From Stenocarpella maydis (Eukaryota; Ascomycota; Sordariomycetes; Diaporthales; Diaporthaceae), in NCBI GenBank assembly GCA_002270565.1, contig NQMI01000042.1, positions 62,001 through 126,000 on the forward strand: 64,000 bases of DNA, given 5' to 3'. Each line of letters starts with the position of its first letter. Within the stretch, counting starts at the first letter, position 1. The position numbers and the translations under genes were made by a program. The notes below the pieces were generated by a model, which saw only the letters and a program-made list of their open reading frames with translations, was not told where the DNA came from and did no database searches. Shown here in pieces: positions 45,701-56,658 of the stretch.

Positions 45701-48700
45701 CTACTTATATATATATACCTTAAAATGCTGTTTACTATTTTAAATATTATATAAACTTTAAGGAGATGTATCTAACTTTTCTTATTTAATCACATTATAT
45801 TTCCTTTTTTAAATTTCATGTTATACACTCTGCTAAATCATTGTTAGCGTTCTGTTAAGCAACGTGGAGGCTCAACGCCAGCTGCTCGTCTCAAGGTAGA
45901 GTTAGGATATCCAGATAGGAGGTACATATCCAACAAGCACGAAGTTAGCGCCTCTGGAAGCGTTTGTAACATGCAGTGTCGCACTTGAATAAACCCCTTT
46001 TTCCGACAATTTCGTTCGCCAACCCTGTGTAGCTTTGTCGATAAATGATATACTTTTTTGGAAAGAAAAAAAATCTATTTTTAGCTCTGGATAGGTATTA
46101 TTTTCGCAGTTTGAGGATAAATTTCTCTGATGGGAATGTAGGAGAACCAATGAATCTGTTATATAAAAAAAAAACTGAGGAATCGATCACCAGGGCGTAT
46201 CTCGTCTAAGCAGCTGCGCGTTCCGACGCATATATCCTCCCGAGAACGGAAACCGAGCATTCTGATATAATGTATACTTGCTTGATTGGCTCTTTTAATT
46301 GCCTTGTGTGAACAGTTCATTGGCTTGAAATACCTCAACGGAGCAAAACATCGAATGGTCGTTAGAAAAAATCAGGGCGCCTGTACTTCCTAACTCCAAT
46401 TGACCACCACACGCTAACAACACCCTTGATAAAGTAAAGGCTTTCTCTAATCTACTAATTCAGAACTAAATAAAATCTCTATATAATTATTAATTACGTT
46501 ACGCTTTTCTAGGGTCGCAGCAATAGTACTGGTCCCAGACTTCCTCAAGTTTCAAGGAGTAAAGGAAATACATTCAAATTTGTTAGGCACCTAGTAATCC
46601 TATCTCAACCCAGTTTCCATTCTCTGTGCTTGCCCCCTCATAAATGATTGGTTGTGCGCCAAAATTCTCGTTCCTTGTCCTGCCACGCGCTTTACTTGTA
46701 TGCAGCATAACGCAGTACGCGATCTCCACCAATTCATTACAATCTCCGTCTGCAATCAGGAAGCACACGCGACTTGACGGCATCAAACGTCCTGAGGTTT
46801 TACAACACCGGGTATGGGTAGATGGAGAGTGTGAGCGTTACGTCGATGACCTAAGTACTGGCTCACGGCTGCATGCTTAACGAACACGTTGTTCCCACCG
46901 GATTCGTTTCCGTATTGGTCGATGCTTGCAGGAATAACTTCGCTCTTGGTCTAGCATCTCTCCTTCTCAGCAATTGTTTTCCAACCCTGCAATTTGCGCA
47001 TCGAGCCGTTGAGCACTCCTCACAAGTCTCGCGCCGAATCAACTGGGGGCCTGTCTTACAAGCACACTGTTTGATGGTAAGCAATGTACCAGCTTGAGAA
47101 GGCATTTGGTATCCCATTACTGACGCAGTCCCAATGAAACGTTACCACAAGTTTATTGATTCTGTCTCTCTGAGCCTCAGATGACGCGAATACCTATGTA
47201 ATGGTGAGTTGGTTGCACATTAGATTTTCCCTCACAATACCAACCATTTTATTATGAAGCCCGAGGACATGTAAAGAAATGAGATATTTGGTGATCCAAA
47301 CACTTTGCTGGGATTACGACTTACACAAGACTCCAGCTTGAATCGAACGTAGTTGGAACTTTGTGGCCCAAATCCGACAGATTCGCTCGAAGTAATGTAC
47401 AACCGCGGTTGATAATTTTAGTGGTCATTGCAGGTAAGATCTCCGGGATTCTTTCTCACCGGGTGAGGCTTGGGCATCAATATTTGCGCAGTCGATCTGC
47501 CGCAGTCGGATGGTATCGGGAGACGGCATCAGTGACACACGGGGATACAAAGCCTGGGGTGTATTATTGGTGGCAGGTGATCTAGCGCTCGGGCGTGTGG
47601 TCCACTTGATGGAATCCTGCAAGTACACGATCCTACTCGGTCAGCTCTACGGTGTACAGTATTATCAAAAGCAATGGGCCAGAGCGGCTCAACGGATGTA
47701 GGTTCGAATACTTGCCACTGTTTGCAATGAACGGTAATATCAACACAAATTTGAACTTGTGGCTCAGTCTGATAATGTCTTGGCCCCCTGTTAGCAGAGG
47801 GAAAGAAAAGGCAAGCCTGCATGTGTTGTCCTGATGTAATCTAAATCTTGAAATCGCCGTCGAAACATACATCAACACGTTCCGTGTATTGACCCATAAT
47901 ATGAGAGTAATGTGCATTTCGGCTAGATGTGCAACCCTTTGATTGGCTGCGTACCTCAGCGACCCGGAATTGCCCGTAAGAGGTGCCTTGATACGTTTAC
48001 CGAAAAGCCAAGGCTGTTGACGGCACCTTGCATGATGCCGTGAGACTCTTTTGAAGACTGATTCTATTCATGCCGGCACCCGCCATTGGCCTACGAGGCC
48101 TGTCGTTTGGGCAGATTTTCCCAAAGCCTAAGGAGCCTAACATGCTAGTCTCTCCTGTGTGTGACCAGGTGACCAGGTGACCATCTGGTCAATTGGCCTA
48201 TTAAGCTGAGGCCAATATGGATACACTGCCACCGCAGAGCCAAGACAGGACAAGTATAGAACTACTACGTCAGAACAATATAGCGCTATTCCATTCAAAA
48301 TTCTGGGGGGTTTTGATAGGTTTTTCATAGTCTCGGGCGACGGAGGCTGAGGCAATACTCCCCCGATTTCTTGGTGCTGTATAGTGGAGGGTGACGGGAG
48401 CTTTACATGGTTCTTCTCATGGCGCGAAATTCAGAAGGTGCTTGAATTCTCTAACGTTACGATGCACAGTTGACCTAAATGTTATAAAGACAATTCTTTT
48501 TGGAAAGGTTAATGAAGAAGAGTCGCTTCACTAACTATCTAACATGCATGTCTGGTTAAGCTTTTTTGATCTAGCTTTTAACACCCCATGATAGCAGGTT
48601 CGTCACAGAACTTTCGGTGCACATAAATATGATACGACGATCGCGCCGAGAGCCTCACTACTTGCAGTATCCATGCAAGGATACTGCAGCCTGGTTCATC

Positions 48701-49015
48701 TGCACACCCTCTTCTCGTTTCCGTTTTGTGGCAGCGCAATCGTGTTGGCTTTTTTGCTATGCCAAGAACATGAGGCTACTGTTAAGGCTGCTACCTGAGC
48801 ATATCCGATCATAGGAGTCGAACTCTTAGTAAGGAGTACATACAGGTCAATATAAGTATGCCTCATCCTTTCTGGCGTTTGCCATGAGTCACTCGTTCTG
48901 ATTCAAATAACCACAAGCTTTAGCCCCGTCGCAAATTGATGACAGCATGTCAGACGAGAGCTTACAACAGTCCATCCTGAACAACTGTTGCATACCACCA
49001 TCCTGACCTATCGAA
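42736..49015. other. About 6 kb without recognisable genes, AT-rich centre
   Basis: Open frames such as 43452-44012 minus (186 codons) and 43046-43495 minus show no family signature or codon pattern I trust. From about 45540 to 46560 the sequence is strongly AT-rich and stop-laden, like decayed repeat DNA. A short stretch near 46500-46560 resembles sequence just inside the left end of the MULE element. Confidence 0.45.
46490..46565 (+). repeat. Possible relic related to the MULE element
   Basis: The stretch with TTTTCTAGGGTCGCAGCAAT and TACTGGTCCC lines up with TTTTCTAGTATTGTAGCGAT and GCTAGTCCCC at about 16538-16572 inside the MULE. Matching is imperfect and covers under 100 bp, and no terminal repeat is visible here. 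Confidence 0.3.
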
Positions 49016-51579
49016 ATGATTTGCAAATGCGGCGAGTTACAGCCCGGTCGAGCCTTGGCCCCTTCTCGATATGATGGGTGGCTAGAGCCCAGATCTAACA
49101 CTAAATGGCAAGAAGTTGAGAATCAGAGATTTATTGACCTTCCCCGTCCTGAAGATGAGTTTGTTGGTGATGAAGAACATCAGATCACCGGTGAAATTGA
49201 AGCATTCGGCACAATCGATGAGATAGGGACTGGAGAAGGGACTGAAAACGAAAGGGTTGAGCAAGGACGTTACGTTCCTCGCAGAGATTCCCGCGGCCTT
49301 CAAGACCCAAGTAACATAATCTTGAGCACTGACTCTAAGCCCAACATTCAACAACCTGGCTCTGGGATTCCCAGTCGACGATGGCAGAACTCATCAAATG
49401 AGGTGACTGGTCTTGTTGGCCAAGAAGATGATGTCGTCACTCAGTTCCTAGGAGTCATGCTCGTGGAGGACCAAGGCATACATCGGGATTCAATTGATCG
49501 GCTCAGGAGCTTTTTCAGAATAGCCAACAAAGAACTTTTGGAGCAGGGCACGATGGCGAGGGAAAGGAGCCGCATAATACTTGAAGACAGAAGCTTTTCT
49601 TCAAAGACCTCACGTCCATACCCCAGATCATTGACGCCGAGGCAGCTTTACGATGCTCTTAGAAGACAAGTAAGGTATATGAATAATCCTGGATTCACTT
49701 TGAACTAACTGGTGTCTATAGAGGTACCCGGGAACGAATTCTCCAAATCTTATTAGTAGCGATACGACCCCGAGGCTGTGGACGGAATCGGAAACCTGTG
49801 CTGTCGAAAGGCGCACATTGTAAGTTTTCATGCTGAAAATACCTATATTTATTCAAAGGATTTTATTTAACACAACCGCTTGGCCATACTGTCCCACAGA
49901 TATGTGTCAAATCCTGACGCATCCAGCGCTTTTGCGCTCTTGGCAACCGCAAGCCAGTCCCAAGCCCCCGTCTTGTTCGACTTCATCGATCAGTACCTCA
50001 AGTTCAAAACCTCGATCTTTGTAGACCCGAATGTGAGTTTATTATTTTGATTCATCGATACGCTCGACTTGTTCTGCAGCGTTACTGAAAGAGAACAGCC
50101 AGCGCTCGCCCGCATGACATTGGGGCTCCATCTCCCCTTCTACACATTCAGAGAACAACCACCTACAGATAATCGACAAGATCAAGAGGGCAGGCCATTA
50201 CGGAAAGCTTTCAAATTACCCTCTATTCAACTGCTTGCACCGCAATCGGGCGGATATATCTGCGAGGCACAAGTGTCTGTCCTTGTATCGGTGGTTGACA
50301 CCAAGGGATGGAATGCGTACGCTTTCGAAGATACCTATTATGAGGCGGAGGATCGTTCAAAATTAGTCGATGAGTTTGTTGCAGAACCGGGAGTATTTTC
50401 CCCTGATGCTCTTATCGCGGGACGCCTGGACTCAACCCGTTTTTTTGAACCACGACAATATTTTCTGAAGGTTTTTGAGGCCCGAATCAACCAGGCTTAT
50501 CGAGACTGGGATGGCTTGGTGGAAAGATTAGAAGGGACAGTTAAAAGTACGTCTATTACTGTTTCCTCTTCCAAGAAACTTTCTTTCGTTCTAGAAATAC
50601 TTTTGAGATTTCACAACCAGCATATCAGGCTGACGAATATGACAATCAGACACAGGCCTAAACTCGTCTTCAACTCCAGGTCATCAAACCAAGGGTCCAT
50701 CAAGCATGACAAGCAGACACTGTTACAGCAGCGCTACTCGGACTGGATCAGTGACATGAACGCTATCCTGATAGACCAGTCTGCTCAGCTCTCTACGACG
50801 CTTACAGCCTGGGACGAGTTCGAAAGGAGATGCTCCAAGTATTTCTCCTACGATTTGCATTCACCATTGGAGACTAGTATTGCCCAAAAATTCTCCAAAG
50901 TCAAGATTCTCAAGAACAGGCTCGATGGTCTCAGCAATGAGATCAACATAGATCAAAGCACGGTGGGTATTGAACCAATAACTACTTAGACTATCAATTG
51001 AAACCGTTCGACTGACTCGCATATGATAGCTTGAGGCTCATCTCGCTGTCGAGAACACCGGAACTGCTAAGCTCGTCAAGGTCATTACTGTCATTTCCAT
51101 TGTAAGTGTGGGCATTTTGTATCTTAAACCCAACAAGCCCTGCCAGCTAACTAAATCACGGCCCGTAGCTCATGATGCCGATGGGCCTGAACATGTCGTT
51201 GTTTTCCGTTCAACCTGGGGTCATGCCATTCCGGATGGACTTCGTGACATTTGTTGAATCATACTTCGCTCTTGCTTTGTTCGTCTGCATTGTGTGGTGG
51301 GTACTATCGCAGTGGGATTCTTTGACGTATTTTGCCTCTGATGCATTTCACTCCGTCGGCAACGCAGTCTGCGTGTATCCAAGAACTCATCATAGTATTA
51401 CGGAGAGTCAGGTGGAGTGCCAAAAGGAACCACGCGATACGAATAGCAATCCGGCTGAGGAAGTTGAGCAAGTGTATGAATCTTCTGCTGCACTTGAAAA
51501 GCCGGTAATGGACTTTCTCAGAGTCCTTGTGAGACGTGGAGCGAGAGGAGAGACAGCTAAGACCGCGTCTCACTGCTGA
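49016..51579 (+). CDS. CorA-like two-TM membrane protein, six exons
   Basis: Model: 49016-49669, 49722-49819, 49900-50032, 50099-50962, 51030-51101 and 51169-51579, giving 743 aa. A long soluble N-terminal part includes YVSNPDASSAFALLATASQS and LGLHLPFYTFRE. A charged helical region (WDGLVERLEG; QRYSDWISDMNAI; SKVKILKNRLDGL) leads into AKLVKVITVISILMMPMGLN, a first membrane helix ending in GLN where CorA channels have GMN, then a loop and a second helix (VESYFALALFVCIVWWVL). This order is that of fungal CorA-like Mg2+ transport superfamily proteins. Junctions 1-3 and 5-6 are well supported. The acceptor at 50098 was chosen because it keeps phase, and a further in-frame intron near 50549-50628 is possible. 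Ion specificity is not shown. Confidence 0.62.
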
Positions 51580-52568
51580 GCTTTGTTATGCACGTGACGG
51601 CCGCGCATTGCATTTCCAACTACTACATTTCTTTCGTATTGAAATATCCTTCTATGTCATGAACTTGAATAGTAGTAAAGAAAGAGCAAGAGGGCCCTGG
51701 TCTATGCATAATATCATCCAAGTATGAGTGGTAACCAACCCTCAATCAAACTCCCCATTGTGGTTCCATGTGACACAATCTTCACTAAAGAACTTAGTGC
51801 CAGGAGTTCCGGCGCCTGAGTCGGTACGAGAGAGTATGTAGTGGCATCGTAAATTTTCTCAAACGTCGTCGTACCTAGATAGTTATGAGCTAGTTTTGGG
51901 CCACTGATGGGTCTGAATTAATTAGTTAGGGTACTTCAGCCAATGTGTCTACCGTGCAATTGCATTAAATCTGTTTGATATGCGAATTTCTTTTAAGTGA
52001 GATATAACAAATGCGTGAAAACCCACTATTAGCAATACCAATCAAAACTCAGTACTAATGGTTACCCCGTTGTGCACTACAATGTTGGGGGCTAATTGCA
52101 CACTAGGAAGGTATCCTACAATTATCACTGACGGGTCTATCCTATAGATTCTTTCTTACCTCATGTATAACATTGTACTAGTGTGAGCTTCAGTCACTTT
52201 TCTTTTCTGGTAAAATTTGGGTTAATTCACCCTCACAACTCTAGTCGGGCACTACTGTTGCTTAGACTCAATACGTGCTCACCAAAGTATTGTACTAATA
52301 TAAAGTTGCGAGATATCGATCACCATTTTCTGATAAAAAGGCGACCCCCTCACCGTTCAAAATTGTTTCGCTATCTGGAACTGATTACTATAACATATCA
52401 CAACTCCGTCCAACTTCACACACTGTTGCTCGTCACACACCTTGCTCATCACACACCCTTGCTCGTTGCACACTCTCGCTCATCTGGCAAGGTCAAAATA
52501 ACTTTTACTGCTGACTGCACCTGGACTTCTTTCCAAAAAGAAACCCCTTTCTCATTCAATTATACAAA
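51580..52568. other. Intergenic and PLA2 promoter side
   Basis: No gene recognised. The last 150 bp contain the tandem GCTC-x-TCACACACC repeats listed separately. Confidence 0.5.
52418..52483 (+). repeat. Imperfect tandem GCTCRTCACACACC repeats upstream of PLA2
   Basis: About four degenerate copies of a 15-17-bp unit (GCTCGTCACACACCTT, GCTCATCACACACCCTT, GCTCGTTGCACACTCTC, GCTCATC) lie 90-150 bp before the PLA2 start codon. They could be promoter or leader elements, but no factor can be assigned. Confidence 0.6.
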
Positions 52569-53594
52569 ATGATGGCCAACACACTCTTGTCTGGTTCCAC
52601 GATGCTGCTGGTGCTTTCTACCACAGCCTTGTCAGCACCAGTAGACCCAGTGTCAACCGCCGTAAACACCGGCGCACAGCCTATCATCACCCCCACAACC
52701 GGGCATGTCAACATGGAAGAAACACCGCCATTTGAGAAACAAAAGGAGGAACAAGCCGACCAGTACCTTTTCAATATGAATTTGGAGTCATTTATCACCT
52801 TCCGAGATCAGCGTTTTCCCTCCTATTTCTTCTGGGAAAGTGACGGCTGTTCCCAATTACCTGATAATCCCTTAGGGTTCCCATTCCTCCCAGCCTGTTA
52901 TCGCCACGACTTTGGTTACGACCAATACAAGATGGTATGTCCATCCACGAAATTGTCTTGGAGATGCCCAATACGATTGGCCTTTCTCCGCAAATGACCA
53001 CCCCTTTACCTCATGTAATATAGCATCTGGTACTAACTTTGTGGCAGCAAAACAGGTTCACGTCGGAAAACAAGGCTAAACTTGATCGCAACTTTAGATC
53101 AGAGTAAGTATCACACCTATCTGCTACCCAACCCACGCTTATTCACCAAATATTGAGCTAAAATGGTTCTAGTCTCTATCACATATGCTCCGATCCAGAT
53201 CTGGAAATAGATTTTTGCAAAGCATGTGCAGAAGACCCACACCGAAAGGACATTGACTGCAAGCACAGGACAGACATGTGCAAGTTCGCACCTGAAGATG
53301 TCTGCAAGTGTCTCAGTGGTGAGTAAACGCGAATTCTCGACTTTATCCGAAAGGAAGCCACGATCATTACTAACTGAAGCAGACATTTACTATACGGCTG
53401 TGAAGGAGTTCGCCCCCGGCCTCAGGGCGCAGAGAAGACAGAAGGGGGGTATTAAACTTGACTTGGGGGGTATGGGAATTGACCTTGGGAAGCTCCCGCT
53501 CGACTTTCATATTGTCCCTGTGTTTGATATTTCCAAGGTTGCTCTCTGTCTGGACAAGAATTTGCATTCGAAGGACGACAAGCCCGAGGATTAA
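52569..53594 (+). CDS. Secreted phospholipase A2 (fungal/bacterial type), four exons
   Basis: Calcium-dependent hydrolase of the sn-2 ester of phospholipids. Exons 52569-52934, 53048-53103, 53173-53318 and 53383-53594 give 259 aa. A signal peptide (TLLSGSTMLLVLSTTALSAP) and a propeptide-like stretch precede the domain. The core reads DGCSQLPDNPLGFPFLPACYRHDFGY with the His-Asp catalytic pair in C-x-RHD, then QNRFTSENKAKLD across the first junction and LYHICSD. This is the order of the prokaryotic/fungal PLA2 family. After it comes a cysteine-rich piece (CKHRTDMCKFAPEDVCKCL) and a C-terminal extension with glycine repeats (GGIKLDLGGMGIDLG), longer than in minimal family members. All introns are GT-AG and in phase. 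It appears intact and ends 400 bp before the Fot1-type element. Confidence 0.88.
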
Positions 53595-53994
53595 AACGCA
53601 CATCAGCTTCTCTCAAAGTGGAGCCAGGACGACGGCGATAGAGGCTAAGACAGATTGGGATGGAATTATTGAGAAGGATAATAATATGGAATAGTGTTTG
53701 AATTATTAGGTGCCTTGCTTTTTCTTTGTTTTTTTCTTCTTTTTACTCGAAAATCTGGTGGTCGTTTTGTCCTGAGTGGCATTGAAATCAAATTGTGCAG
53801 GATATTGGTCATCGAGCCAAGGAGACATTATCATGAGGCGAGGAGAAGGGTTTGAAGGCAGTACTTGAGGATCTTGGGGATGCTTACAATGTTATTCAGA
53901 GTCTGTGAAGCCAAGCAAGAAAATTGCTCTGCTCTATCGTTCGAGCCATATCAGACTGTTCAGAGAGAAAATGGCATATCACAATCAACACATA
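53595..53994. other. Spacer between PLA2 and transposon
   Basis: 3' flank of the PLA2 gene, ending with the TA dinucleotide (53993-53994) that is the left target duplication. No gene seen. Confidence 0.6.
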
Positions 53995-55841
53995 ACATCG
54001 TCGCCCCGGCTTCCGGCCGGGCCCCCCTTCCGGCCGCCCTACCCTCCCACCATGCCACTATCCCCAACGTCAATTTCCCGCCACAACTATTACCGAGCCC
54101 TCATCTGTTGGTGTTGAGGAATCATCAGAATCATTACTATTAGGCAATATAGCCCCGGCCTCGATTTGAGCCCTCCGAATAGCCTCAATATCAGCAAAAG
54201 TCTCGTTTGGGTTAATTTGGACCTTCTTCCTTCAGATCTTCATATAGGTCTTAATTTTGCCCTATAGCTCCTCATTTTTTTTGAGGATATCACCAATTCG
54301 AAATCTTTCTTATTATATCCCTTAAGAATTTTTCTCAAGAGTGCTTATTATATAAGGCTTAAGTATTTCTAGCGGGTATAATTAGCCATTATAAACCTCA
54401 ACTCTTATAATTATTTAGGTATTTTAAAAATAATGTTCAAGAGCTAAGATTTGGACCTATATACACCATTTTTATTAATAAAGCTATTCATAATAGTAGA
54501 ATTTTTAAAATCAGTTTCTATTTGGTAGTTTTTAAGGATATATTTGCCTAATAGTACTCTTAATTAACTGGCTATAACCCTGTTTTTCTCAACCCAAAAT
54601 GAATATTTGCTACTATAAATACCTCTTCTCAAGCCTTATAGGAGTAATAGAGGAATCTCCGTTTAGCTATAATCATTAATATATCATGGGCTTTAAGAAG
54701 ATATAGATGTTTCTAGAATGCCTACTTGAATAGGCTAAATATAGCTATATCTAGAAGCTATAAAACGTATATTATATATGCTAGCAGGAAGACTATACAG
54801 ATTTTATATAAGAAGCATTCCTATATAAAATCTATAGTAGTATGGGTGTAGTGGCTGTTTATTACTAATAAATGCTATTTATTTGGGTTTATTAGGGCTA
54901 TCTAAAGGATAAAGATCTTCCTTAGCTATATAATAGCTATTTCTTCCTCTATCCACCCCTTTTTTATAGCTGTAAATTGCTAGCCCTTAAGATCTTTAAG
55001 AGCTATAGGAAACTACTATTGCTATATACTTTTCCCTTTGAAAATAATTAATTAGACTAAAACTCTCCCCTAGGCGTTAATATACTCTAAGAAGGAGGTT
55101 TATGCTTAGAGATTATAGTTTAATTGAGTAATTGGGCTTCCATTCATGTATCTAAAGATAAGGGCTTGCTCTAAGTAAGCCTCTATAATTTCACCTTTAT
55201 TAGCATTCTAATGGTTGGCTAGTTTGATAGACTTGATAATAGGTACCTAGAGGAGGTTAAACTAAGACTTGATATTCTTCTTATTGGCTGCTTGAATCCT
55301 TAAGGCTTTAATATGCTGATTCTTCCTTAATTGGAGCTCTAGGTAATAAGAAAGGAAGCCCTTAAGCTAAGTCCATCTAAGGGGAGGGTAGTCTTTATTC
55401 GGGAAGGCTAGGTGGGCTGCTAGACCCTATAGATTATATTAGGTAAGGGTAAGCCCTAGATGACTCTAATTTATTATAAATAGAGCTAATAAATCCTCTT
55501 AATAGTTACAAAGAAGCCTCCAAGGTAGGGCAGCCTCTTGCTGGCTTAATTTGCTATTGAGCCGATTAAATAGTATAGCGCGAGGGATATGCTAGGTTTT
55601 GGAGGCCTACCTAATAGATATACTATCCTTGATTGTAATAATGGCGTTGTGAACTTCTGCTTCTAATTATTGCTTTATAATTGTCTAATTGACATGCATA
55701 CAAAGTTTGGTAAGAAGAAAAAAAAATCCTTTATTAAGATATTTAAGTTTTCCTAGAGGGTGGGTACAGATGCGTTCATATGCGTATGCGGTTGTGGGGC
55801 GGCCGAAAGGGGGGCCCGGCCGGAAGCCGGGGCGACGATGT
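53995..55841 (-). mobile_element. RIP-damaged Fot1/Pogo-type DNA transposon with GC-rich terminal repeats
   Basis: Inverted repeats of about 45 bp begin ACATCGTCGCCCCGG at both ends and differ at one internal base. A TA duplication flanks them (53993-53994 and 55842-55843), as in Tc1/mariner/Pogo elements. The 1847-bp length fits Fot1. The transposase lies on minus: near the right end a helix-turn-helix type remnant (SISLALYYLIGSIAN frames; QEAALPWRLLC), and near the left end the C-terminal block KVQINPNETFADIEAIRRAQ followed by IEAGAIL, typical of Fot1-family proteins. The interior is AT-rich with many stops in all frames, so no working transposase is coded. The terminal repeats stayed GC-rich and almost identical. 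Confidence 0.9.
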
Positions 55842-55843
55842 TA

Positions 55844-56658
55844 ATTCCTAGTAACATGTATTCTGAACGCGAAAAATGACCGCTGCGCCTGTCATGGACA
55901 TAAGTCGTGATTTGTCTCTAGTTTAATCAACTATACCTCAGACTTGGGCTTCAGCTGTGATTCTAACTAATGGACCAATGCCACCCTAGGTACTCTCCTA
56001 ACCGTAGCCAATCTCCGAAGGTCGCAATATGATAGTATTATCGTGAAATCCTGAGAGATTTCCGCTTTTCAGACGGCGTTTGATGAGGCAGTGAGGTGTG
56101 ATCGGCTAAGTAACATGCACTGCCTCGACGTGGAAGCTATACGTAATTCAAACCAATTGTTTCCGGCCATTGGTCACGAGCTCTCAAGTGATCATATACC
56201 AGGAAGAATAATTATACCTTTCGTCTTGGGGAGCATATACCAGGTGATCCTTCAAGGATCCCAAACCCCTCCCGAGCAGTTTAAGATTGCGGACGAGACT
56301 TCTTGTCATTCTAAATCGGGAATGGGGCGCTCTCCCCGTCTGGTGGATCACGCACAGATGAACCGATCCAGACGTTCCCTAGCGTTCTCCGCACAGCACC
56401 GGGAGGAACTCGGCAATGATACTGTAAGCGGCCGTGGCGGGACAGCGGGCCAGAAGGTTAGTGTAGCACCAGGCAGTTCCCAAGGTCTCCGCACCTTGGC
56501 TGGTTCATGAAAAGCTGGTAAATATCATGGGGTCGATACACCCCCCCCCTCGTTGTGAAATGTCGGTTCGCTTCGCACATGTTGCTTAACTATCGAATTC
56601 CTTTTTGGTATCTGTTTGTAAAGTTGTAGTACTTCGAGTCACTGAAAGAGCTCTCACC
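55844..56658. other. Intergenic, promoter side of the dehydrogenase
   Basis: The open frame 56091-56510 plus (139 codons) has no recognisable motif. A C-run lies near 56541-56549. It presumably includes the promoter of the gene at 56659. Confidence 0.5.

Noticed and set aside
47640..47730. tRNA-like GGTTCGAATA string
   Set aside because: No acceptor, D or anticodon stems fit around it.
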